Part shown: positions 36,982 through 48,900 of the stretch, one piece after another
Numbering within the stretch: position 1 is the stretch's first letter
How the letters are laid out: each line of letters begins with the position of its first letter
DNA from: Dendrophyllia cribrosa
Taxonomy: Eukaryota > Cnidaria > Anthozoa > Scleractinia > Dendrophylliidae
NCBI GenBank assembly: GCA_024195265.1
Contig: JAJLRJ010000008.1
Location: 22,337,458-22,401,457 of the forward strand
Direction: 5' to 3'
DNA: 64,000 bases
Notes under the pieces: generated by a model
The model's database searches: none
Told to the model about the DNA's origin: nothing
What the model saw: the letters and a program-made list of their open reading frames with translations, nothing else
Translations under genes and position numbers: made by a program

Positions 36982-39900
36982 TTAGCGCAAGAAAAGCGCT
37001 CCAAACAGCGTAAGCAGCAAAATAACATTGGATATTTCAAGAGCAATCCCTCCTGATCCCGGTTCAGTTGGAGTCAGATCTGACGCCGTGAAGCTCATCT
37101 TTAAAACGCGGGTGCCGATGCTCTGAATCTCGCGGAAGTTGTCCTCAAGCTGCATGGAGCTGTTCATCTTCAGACTGCGTAATTTGTCCAGCTGAAGAGA
37201 AAAAGAATGCTAGGTACTTTTTACTAATCTTTTTGCCATACACCTTAAGATTAAAATAAAAGAAGTTCCAAATAGGTACACGAGAAAACTTTAACCCTGA
37301 TAATTCTCAAACAAACCTTTTGATCTTAAAGAGGTACATGTATTGCCACACTGATTACCCATATTTTTTTACCAAAAGGGCTTAACAACATCAACAACAA
37401 CAACATGATCTACTGTGAAAAAGAACAAATTCTACCTGGGCCGTCGATATCTCAACAGGATCCTTGAAAACCGTCCAGGTGACAACCTCATTGCAGGTTG
37501 GTGTAGTGAGAGAACCGCTGTACCGGTAGTACTTGGTCCTGTCGCTAGGAAGAAGATTTTGTAACTCGAATATGGCTGGAAGTATCACGCTGGAGTCTGT
37601 GAAACAGATAATGAACAATGAGGGATGTTTAACGATTTGTACAAGGCGTGTTTTACAGCTTTTGAGACATTAAAATGACGGGGGTGCTTGTCGAAAATGT
37701 TCGAAAAACGCCTTAAAAGGTACCAGAATCTCGTTTGATGGGCGTGGCTCAAATGAATTTTTACCCCCTAGAGGTCACGTCATATTCTGTCATATTTTTT
37801 CGGCTCAATACTCAAAAAGATCATTTTAGATTTTAGCACTCTAAGCGGCACCAATCTACAAATTTTGACCTCTAAGGTACGACGAGCACCCATCTCATTT
37901 TTATATGGGTGCCCCCCCCCCCCCCCACCCCCCACTAGGAGAAAGGCTTGACGCTAAGCTACAGGAAAGAAAAGGTCGTCTAAGCCCGTTATCAGACCTG
38001 TGTCTCCCATGTGGTTCATAAAAATAATAGAATAAAATTTTTTTAGACGTAGTTGTTTCACTTCCACCAATTGACCGATTGTCAAGTTTTTGACTTAATA
38101 AACGCTTTTCGACTCTCAGGAATGCCGGAAATGGCGTTTTAGAGGGTAAAATCGGAAAAATTTTCCGGGGGACATGCACCCGGACCCCCCTTTCAGAAAT
38201 TCCTGGAACCGCCTCTGAAGCCTCTGCAATACCGAGCAGCTTCTACATCAGCGTAGTTGTATAGTCATGACAATTTTAAAAAGTGATCGCCAACAATAAA
38301 TTGCCTTGATTTTGAAACAACTTGCTGCAACTTGTACCATGACAAATGTGTGCAGACCAGTGACGAGAACTTGTATGTTAATATCAGGACCAACTGAGGG
38401 TTAATCAGTTAACCCCTTCATCTGAGCTCTGTCATTGGCTTACTAACTGTGCTCACATCGGCACCGAAACGTGTTTAGAATAAACATGTTTTAACGAAAC
38501 ACGTTTGCAATTTCATTGTTCACATAAGTTGTTAATTTGAAAACACGTTTCACGCCCGGTTCTATAATAGCGTTCCGCCCAGATTCTAAAAATAGAAACT
38601 CGCGCAGACAAATGCGCTAATGTGATTCGTCTGGCTTAGATCGAAACTACCTCGTGAGGTAATTTCAATCATGCTCAGAATATACATGTTTCTATCAGGA
38701 TTCGCGCAATGCATCGAATGATGTGAACACATTTCATAGTGAAACATGTTTTTATTCCTGTTTAGACTAAATATGTTTCGCCCTAGTGTGAACACAGCGA
38801 AAGCTCACTTAGTCGCGCTTTTTTTTAGTTTGGGTAATTTTTTGTGCACTTCCTAGTGGTCACATGATTTTACTTTGTGCTCTAATTTTTACCAACACTT
38901 TAAAATTTGCAGTTACGTAAATCTGAGTTACGCGGTTTTACGATAGGTTTTGTTTCTCGAAGCAAACTTCTCTTAGAGAATGCAAAAGGATCTAGCTTAC
39001 CCTTGGTAACCAGCGAACTGGCAGAATTCAAGAACGAGTCGTAGTAAGCATTGCTTGAACCAGCCTAGAATGAAACATCAACAACAACAACAAAACAATT
39101 ATTCAGTTTTACAACTCCTTAAAACACTCACATGCACTTCCATCTTACGGATAATTCCTTATTGTTCTTAAAGTACCTATCACCCCTAGAAAGTTTTTTC
39201 AGAATCAACTCTATGTACATTGAACAGTTGAATGTTAAAATATTTCTTGTTTCGAACGTCGCGTTTGTGAGTTATAGAGATTTGAATTTACAAAATGCTT
39301 ATTAGATGACGTCAACCCGGGACTTTGCCATTATTTCTACGACAATTTACAATGCGCAGTTTACAGCTTGAGGATAATTAATTTGGTAAATACTAAAAAT
39401 AAACTGTGGACAGTCAATTGATTCGTAAAAACTCAGTACTACTTGGGGGACGTGTGCACGCAGTAGCTTCACGATAAATTAGTTTCTAAATAAATACATG
39501 TTTTAGAGCAGTTTTCAATTGAGTGTCGAAAGAAATGTCGCGATTACTTTGGTTTTGCATTGCTACTCCACTCTGTGATTGGCTAAAAAATCTCGAGCCA
39601 CTTTATCAACCAATCACAAGTAAAACCAATTGTGACTTGCGTGCAAGGGTTTTCCCGCGCTTGGCGCTGACTTCATGCATTAGCTTCGAGTTTTGATTGG
39701 TTCATTGGATTGTCTACGTCTGTTGTGATTGGCCAGAGTAATACTCAACTGAAAACCGCTCTAACGTGACTAAAATACAACACCTTGAGAAAGACACCGA
39801 GAACGGCCAATCCGTCAGTGTGTGGTAGTGCGGCACTGATGTCGGCGTACTTGGTGTTATAGCTGACAAAATGGATCTGCAAATTTAAAATCAAAGTATG

Positions 39901-42900
39901 GTTTAATATTACTAAAGCAATGGTTATAAAAATTTGTCAACACCTAAAGATTTCTCAAGATTAATGAAGTTTGCCTGAAGACCTCCGAAGACACTCAAAC
40001 AGCAACCAAAGAACCTTTCAGACCTGAATACTGTCTTTCAATGGTCTGGCCGAAGATTTTAACATGTTAAGTATCAAAGACTGAAGTCGTAAGAGTTCAA
40101 TGCAGAAAAAAGCCATACCCGCTTTATGTAGCACGAACTTAGCAACTAGGAGGATTGCTACTCCCCTGTCCACCCTGGATGGGATGCTATCAATAAGTCC
40201 ATCGCAGGGTTACCCCCACCCCCCCCCCCCCCCCCCCCCCCAAGCATTATGGTTGTGCCTAAATCATACCGTCCAGAAAGACGTGGGACACGTTATTGAG
40301 ACTTATATAACGTAATGTCGACACTCAGAATTTTATTTTCAATAAATGTTGAAGTGTAAAAAAGAAAATCTAAAATCCCCACGCAGGATTGAACCTGTGA
40401 CCTCAGCTAGGCTTAGGCTTACATAGCGACTGTACCACCTAGCTTCTCGGGTTGCTTAGTCCTAAATTTAACTACATAAACTGCTAACCCCAACCTCAAC
40501 TGAAAGCTAACCAGTTACTCCGTTATATAAATCTCAATAAGGTGTCCGACGTCCTTCTGGACGGTATGATTTGGGTTTGACCAAGCATTATGGCACCGCT
40601 ACCCATTTATACACCTACTAAATGAAGACATTATAAAATATATAAAATAATATTTTAACTGTAAAAATGTACTTAATTTTATTGAAATGGTTCTGAGCTT
40701 CACCAATGGTTATTGCCTGTTCCATATTTTAATGCTGCAATCTCTATAAACTTTCAAAAAAGTGATCCATCAGACCACGACACGAATTAACCCAACCACA
40801 ATATACAGACCTCGGCAGCAAATTGATGTCCGTCCAGAGTATGTTCTGATCCTTTCGAGTTTGTCGATCCCCAGTGAAGGTGCAACTGAACTGTGGTATA
40901 AGTTCCCTTAAGACCGCCTCCACTTACGTTGAACACACGCTCGGGGAATGACACTTTCAAGGAATGACCGTTGTTGAGAGCTGTGAAATTGACGCCGGCT
41001 GGTTTACTGTTGTAGTTGACAAGGGTAAAGGCACCAAGCCCTGAATCGTACTTGGCTGCGGTACTGTTAATGTTTATAGGCGACTGTTTGGTGCCGTTAT
41101 TGCATGCGCCACCCCAATTGGAGGGTCCTAAGGAGGAGTTAGAAAGACATTATAGTCCAATTTTAGTGGTGACCGGTTCGCTTTTAGTCGTTTCGCTACA
41201 ACATGAAGTCGATTCATCTCACCTTGCGACCTCCTGGAAGCAGTGTAGCTTTAGGATATATAGTAATTTTTATTCTGTTATCTTTTTGTAATTTTTAAAA
41301 AGATCACGATGTTTTTTTAATTTGTAATACATGTTTCGATAGGGGGGGGGGGGGGCGGGGGTGGGGGGGGGGGTGCGTGCGCACCCCCTGCACCCCTTCC
41401 CTAGATCCGCCCCTGTGGTGACTCGCATCTTCGTCAGTTACAAAGAGTGTTTGAAAAACCGTTTGAACTAATAACAACCTAAAGAAGCATGCATAATTAA
41501 CTATAATTACATAAATTAATAACAAAGAAAAAAGGCGTAAATAATAACAATGCCTAAAACGTAAGTTGACGTGTTTGACTTGTTGATTTAAATTGGGCTT
41601 TTCCCAGTTGATGTCATTATCGTTTCAAGTATATACACAAACACACCCTCGGGATATTTTACTTTCTTTTCTTTTACAACTGCGAATATTCCTATGGGAA
41701 CAACAGTAGTTGGTAGAGTGGCGGTCAAATACGGTTTTTTAAACCCCTAAATAAGCGGGCCTCACGCGTTCGGCCCGCTTATTTAGGGGTTTGAAAAAAC
41801 CGTATTTGACGCGCCACTCTACCAACTACTCGGGATACCCGACCTCAAACCCCGTAAGAGGGGGTCAAATGCGTTTTTCCCGGCCTCTCCCGCAACGGCA
41901 AGCGAGGCATAACCAATTGGAGAAATCATACACCTCTTGTATATCGCGATGGCTAACAGAGCTATGACTGCTGTTGAGTTCTTGGGCCTGAAAGGAATCC
42001 CTTTGAAAGAAGGCGATGACTTATACGCAAAGAACAAAGGGACGTTCGAATACAACCCTTGCAGACATTGTGGTTTAAACTTCACCCAAGGGCATTCTCT
42101 TGTCGAGCATCAAAAATACGCTTGCAAGATGCTGAGAACAGAACCACGGCCGAAAGTGATTTGCCCCGGCTGCAATCGAAGATTTTGTCGACAAACGGTT
42201 TCCAGACACTTAAGAAATGGTTGCCCTCCCGCGAAAAACAACCCTCGAGTTTTTATACAGCGAGAGGTTGTTCGAGATGTTTTTGCAAACATTAGCCAGC
42301 ATGAGCTGAATGCATGGCTTGACGAGCAAGAACAAGAACAAGAACCATTTAGAAGCCTGGAGGCTCTCAACCCCTTACCTAGGATCCGAGATTTGAGCTT
42401 TGTTTCTGATTTCATCGAAGGCAAGACACCACTCGCAGCTTTTCAAACAGAGTTGTGTGGTTATCACCAATTGAAAAAACGCATGGACTTTGTATACCAA
42501 TGATGACGGCAACACAAAAGTTCATGAACTTTCTCAAAACGAGAAACACTGGCCTGAAACAAAAGAGCGCCGGCTGGCTCTCAGCCAGGCAAAATACAAT
42601 TGGGGCATCAGAGATTTCTGCCTTGACAGGATCGTCGCCGTTTGAATCACGGCACAGCTTGCTCATGAAGAAAATTCAGCCAACACACATGCTCAACAAT
42701 ACGGCTTGTACCTGGGGCAATCTGTTCGAGCCGATTATACGCAAGTATTTTGAGCAAAAACATTCTGTTTCCGTTTTTGGCCACAGCATATCTCTTAATC
42801 TGGCAAGAGAGCATCCGCTTTATCGAAAGGTCACTTGTAGCCCAGACGGTTATTTCAAGGATAAAGATAACACATTAAGCTTGTTGGAGTTTAAATGTCC

Positions 42901-45900
42901 GTTCAAGCGAAAAATAGCCACGAACAGGATTCCTCGCTATTATAGCGATCAGATACAAACAGGGCTTGCTTTGAGTGGCGACATGGTCTCAAAAGGCTTG
43001 TTTGTTGACGGCTATTTCAGAATGTGTTCTTTAAATCAGCTTGAACCAAGTTTAGCTCACAATTCTTTTCTCAACGCCGGGAAAACATACAAGACAAAAA
43101 ACAATTCAACTCTTGCCTGGGGGGTCTGTTATCTATTCAGCAAACAAAGCATCAAGAGCAATCAAGCCGAACTTATCGATCTTGGGGCAACACAAACAAT
43201 TGCTTTGTTTGAACATGTCATGGGTTTAATAGCCACCAAAGATGTTTGGGTTGCTTATGGCTCTAATCCGCGTAGAGAATGGCCGAAACCTGTCGCAATG
43301 TTCGCTTGGAAATTGCTCGATCTCACTGAAATTTGGGAGTTTAAAAACCCAGAATTCTTGAGTGGCATTCAAAGATCTGTTGAATGCTTTCATGATAATT
43401 TATCAAAATTGAGAGGAAGAATCAGAAATTATACTTACACTGAGGACTCTGCCACAATTCCAAACACAGGCGATGACAAGGCCGTTTTGGAAGCCTTTCT
43501 AATGGAGCAAGCGGCAAGGCTTACTCCAGAGTTCAACCGCATGTAAGAAACAATACGCATGCGTATTGCTTTCAATTTCTCAGTGTTAGCCAAAGGCGAA
43601 ACCACAAGTAAGCGGATTGTTGAACTAACCACTATAAATAAAAGAAACATCCCATATATTTCTTAGTTCGACAGATTTTGGTGAAGTCTAGGGAGGTGAA
43701 AGCTGGCCAACTTTCTGAATCCCGTTTAAAGGCTTGTGCGAAAGGTCGAATTACAGAGTAGAGGGGGAAGTCTTCCAGTGGACGGTACTCCCGGGTGAGC
43801 CCGCTCTGGCCCTACTGGTTCCAGGGGGGTGCCAAACAGAGTTCTCCTAGGAGTTCTCGCCCTCGCTCCCAGAGGTAAAATGTGGAAATGACAACCGCCT
43901 TGTCAGCGGTTAAAGTCCTAGCCTAGGCTAGGCAAAGAACTGCCACCGGCACCCCCCTGCAAGGGTTTTTGCCCTTCTTGTTGACCTGTCACGCAACGTG
44001 TCACGCGTGACAAGTAACGCAATGTCACACAACGTGACCCATCTTTTCAAGCATGATCTTCCAGTTTTGTTCATGTTTTTGCATTGATTTTTGTGGAACT
44101 TGTAGCTGGAAGTAATTGACAATAGCCCGTTGTGGCCATTTTAATTGTATCCCGTCAAAGATTTTGTGGGCTACAAATGGCATAGAGATTCTTTCCGGTA
44201 GATGTTCTTCGATGAAATTGAAGGAATCATTTGCATGTTGTATTTCTTCGGAGGACAAGCAGACGTTGGGTTCACAAATTTTCAGATGTTTGTTGAGATA
44301 GGTTTTGAAGTTGTAGCGTTTGGTGGGCCTTCTTTTTTTGGTAATTTTGTAATCACCACCATAAAGTTCGTTATAATCGAAGGCCACACCATCCAGAGGC
44401 TCTAAGAGCCCGCAGTCCTCACAGCAAAGTTCTGATGAAAACATCCTGAGGTTTAATTTGCCTTTGCAGTTTTGGCAAAAATTTATCCTTTCATTGAAAA
44501 GGGTGAAAAGTGAGTGTGGGGTATATTGTGCCTCGGGAGAAAGACACTCCTTGATGCGATGAAGGCGTTCTGTCAGGTTTGAACGCCCTATTTCCTTGTT
44601 GTAGTTGTCGAGTGAGCGCAGGAGGATAAATTTGTATTCTTTATCAAGCTCATCGAATTTGGCTTTGTATTCGCCTTTAGTGTCCAAGGACTGAACATCA
44701 GCCAGTTGTTTGGCGAACTTCTCCATGGATATACACCGTGTTGTGTGTTCAATTGGACGCAAATGATTTATCCTTCGAAATGTAGAGCTTAAACCCTGAG
44801 TTTAGTTTCTCAAATCGGACTTGGATGCTGCGGCGAGAAGTATCTTTTTTTGAAACTCTTGTGTAACTTCCTTGCGAAGTTCCTTTTTGAGTTTCTCGAG
44901 GTCTGGTGCTTGTGTTTGAGTGGCAACGTTTTTTGATGCCTTTACACCATCCCTGATTGCAGCTTTGAGTTCGTGATATTTTTCCACCTCACGATTAATT
45001 ATGGTGAATTCTGTATCACTGATCCTCTTGTCTTCCAGAGCCTTTGAGATTAGCTCATTGACAGTGTTGCGTTTAGCCAGTGCCAGTGTATAGATATTCT
45101 CGTGTTTGGTCACTTTACGTTCTAGCCTCTTGTTGAGAGCTGTAAAGCCAACTGATGACAGCCCACAAAGCGTCGCAACGCCGGCAAGTGCTGGACTTGC
45201 AACAATTCCGAACCCAGTCAATGCAGTGGCAAGGGCCCCTGATGACAGCCCGACAGAAAGTGACCCAAGGCCAACCGCCGAGTAATGAACTAATGCTTGG
45301 GTTCGTTTGTATTTCTTTGCGACTTGTCTGTAATGCTCGGCTTCGTCAGACAACTCCTTCAGCAAGTCAGAAATCTTTTTGAGCCGGAAGTCTTCTGCAT
45401 TAATTTGAGTGATCTCACGCATAGGGTATAGCTGTTTTGTCTCGCTGTATTCGGGGGCCGATGGAAGCACATTGGCAGAACTCATGGCGTGGGTATATAT
45501 ATGATTTTTTAATTTATCTCAACTTCAAATTCCAAAGGCGCGTCATTGAAGTTGAAGAGGTCATTGTTTTCATCCCTCACTGACAGTGTTATGCTGTTTA
45601 CATAATCACCGGACGATACGTCACGCAAGACGTTCTGCTGTGTGGTTTCGTAAAACACCTTCTCAAAGGGCTTTCCCCGAATATCAAACCGAGCCAAAAC
45701 TGTCGAAGGCTTACCGTTGAGAAGGTTTTGTTCTTTATCAACCAGATCACAGTGGATGAAGTAAGCGCTTGGTGCCCTTAAACGCTTGACGAATGTTATA
45801 AACATCAATACGGGGTTTATGCCAAGCAATGCTGCCAGATTGTTACTAAGCGTCACACTGCCGCCGTTATTATGAATGACCATGGCTCCGTATGGCGCCT

Positions 45901-48900
45901 TTGTGTCGATTGTTAGATTTAAATTTCTGTTATAGTCTTTTAGGCCTTCAAATTCTTTCGCTAAACTCTCAAGGGTGTGATGCCCTGGAAGTAAGGTTGC
46001 ACCACGTGAACTATTAGTGGGTGTTGTTGGTGAAATCTTTGCTTCTTCTTTCAAAGTATGCCACGAGTTGAAAATTGAGCAAGAGACAAGACGGATATAA
46101 CTCGGTTTCGGCAGTGGGTGATTGAAGTAGATCGTGTGAGGGTTGGAAGACGTGACGATTGTTAACACAACCATGATTGTGTATATAATTAACATTTTAT
46201 AATTATAATTATATACAATCATGTTTGGCGGACGGCCTGGTGGATTTAATCCTAATTCAAATCTTGGTATAAACATCGGCGGCCACAATTACGGACCCCC
46301 ACCCCCTTTTTATTCGCCTCCAAAAGTCTATACCCATGTGGCGCCAAAGCCACCACCCCCTAATCCTGAAATTGCTTGGTTGAGTTCGCCGGAGGCTGCC
46401 AAGCTCTCTGCCGCGGCCAAGGCCAAGGCGATCTCAGACTTCAAAAGGCGTTTCCCTCGCGCCGATATGTCTCACTTTGAAGTGCAAGTAGAGTTTGGCG
46501 ACGACCACAAAACAGCCACGGGGGAAGTGCTTTACAAAGAGGGCCAAGGCTCATTTGCGCTTATCACAGAAATAGCCCACAAAGATTGGACTGGCGCCGA
46601 AAGAGACGCTCTTGGCCTCCACTATGACGGTGGTTTCCCTTATCAGTTATCGTTGGGGCAACAAATGTTATCAATCCCAGCTGTTGCTTTCTCCACCACA
46701 ATAGACAAAGACATGATGATTGGCGCAATCTTAAATGACAAAGAGCAAAAGATTTACGTAACGCCAACTGATTATTTCACAACGAAATACAGAAATATCT
46801 TCAGGGACACGAAGATTTCATTCACAACCGCGAAATACGGCCGAAAATGGCTCGGTGGGCCGCACATGAGTTTTTGGCCGCAACAACTTTCCTTCGCCCT
46901 GTGGTGTGCAACAACCGGCTGTGAATCTCGCGCGACATTCTCTTCGATAAGAACTCCAGTCTATCTCTAACCCCACAGCTCCGGTCGTTTTACCGGTTTC
47001 ACGTTTATTTCACAACAAGGCGAATTCTTTACCAGATGGGCGGGGAACAAAGCGTGAGTGCTTTGCCAGACGACCCTCCATTTTCCCAGAAAGACAACAA
47101 GTACAACATCGACGCGTACAAGAAGATTTGCATAGAGTTTGGCATCGACCCCAGTTCTGACTTCCGTTTCACGTACGGTAAGAACCACGGTCTTGGGAAT
47201 GTCTACATTTGGGAATACGGGAGTGGCCCCACCTCTACTGATTACACTTATCCAGACTCTGATCTAGCTCTGTTCGATGATGAGCGAGTGACTGACAGAA
47301 AAGATCCCAACTATCGCGCCAATGGAATATCTTTCGTCCGCAACGATCAAGGGGCGGATACCCAGTTCGAGCACTTTGTGCCAAATTACGCGCAGGGGCT
47401 AACACAGCCAGGGCTCGCCCGTATGAACCAATCAATCGAGGCCTTTGTGTACTGCATTCTTGGTTCACAAGCCAAAACCCGCAGCAGCATCATTGGAAGA
47501 GGAGGCCGGGCCTTCGAAACGCAGAGAGTATTCCTCACCCATCTAGAGGAGGCCATAATACTGAACGACATCGCAACAAGCGTACAGCGTTACCAGCTTG
47601 CCATCCAAGCAACGAAAGTGCGCTTAGACTTTGCGACAGCACCCGGAAGTTGGCTCATGCCATCACGCATGATTATCAACACAGAGAGCGTGATCGGGTA
47701 TAACAACAATCTACAGGAGGCAACGCAAGGGATGAAGCTGGGCGTGAACAGTGGTGTTAATCTGGGCACAAAAAAAGCCTCCCTTCGCCACATGGACGGT
47801 GGCCCAACAAAGATTAATCCACCAAACAGCCACCCATCAAACCCGATACATAAAGAGGCAACACAGGCACAGGGCATCGCCACACCCACACCCACACCCA
47901 CACCCACACCACAACCAGCCCCCGCACCAACACCACAGCCCACATCGCAGCCCCAACCCACACCCACACCACAGCCCGACCCGCATCACGTAAACAAGAC
48001 ACTCATTGGTGTGGGTGCGCTTGCTTTGGCAGGCATTTTCGTTTGGTTAAGATAAGTCCCTCCTTTGAGCGCCTAAAAAAGGTAGTCGAAAATGGCGGTA
48101 ACCCTGGTGATTTTTTCGCCCCCCTGAGAGTGGGACCAATTTTAGAGACCAAAAAAGTGCTCCCAAGAGTGTTCAAGACTTCGCCCGCTTGGTGATCCTT
48201 TCAACAAGGAAGGCCACCACGGCAAGGATGAGCAGCCAGGCGTGTTCACCCAGAAAGGAGATGACCGACCCAGCCGCTTTGAAGATGAAGCTCACAATTG
48301 AGCCAATGAGGCCAGGCAAGGCGTTGACTGCTTTTTTGCCAAGCTCTTTAAGCCCATTGCCAATAGCCTTGGTGGCCTTTGCCAGGCCGTTCAAGGTTGC
48401 GAGTACCACAGCGCTGATGGTGATGCTAGCTGCCAGAACAATCGCTTGCAGGGTCCATCCGTATTTCTTGAAGATTTCTCTGACCCTCTCTCTCAAAGAC
48501 AGGGCCCTTTCTCGCACCTCAGCCTGTGGTCGGAGCCTTGCCAGTTCTTCATCACGCTCAGCAATCCTGTCTCTCGCGGCCGCTTTGTCAGAGGGAGACG
48601 CGTTCTCATCCTCTATGATGCGCTTGTCTTCAGCGTTCTGACGTTCAAGCTCGGCTTTTCTTTCGTTTAGCTCATCAAGGGATTTAGTTGAGTTTAGCCT
48701 TGCTTCCCTTTCGTTTCTTTCCTTCTCTTTGGCAGAAAGTTGTGTTCTGATTTTGTCCGCCTTTGCCGCCTCTTGGGCTCTTTGTTTTTGTTTTTTTAGC
48801 AGGACCGCTTCTTCTTTTTTCTGGTTATCAATATCTCGTTGAAGATTTTTGTTCAGCTGTTTTAGACGGTCTATCTCTGTTTGATTTTCAACTCCAACCT

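Noticed and set aside
43680..44020. A tRNA or known structured RNA in the palindrome-rich gap
   Set aside because: No cloverleaf or A/B box pattern could be drawn; only isolated palindromes are visible.
47590..48002. Gly/Val-rich minus-strand frames
   Set aside because: Shadow of the Thr-Pro/Gln-Pro repeat in the 46221 gene.
46221..48055. Programmed ribosomal frameshifting in the capsid, polymerase and 610-codon genes
   Set aside because: No X XXY YYZ slippery site is visible at the junctions, and the shifts occur in both directions at unrelated places.
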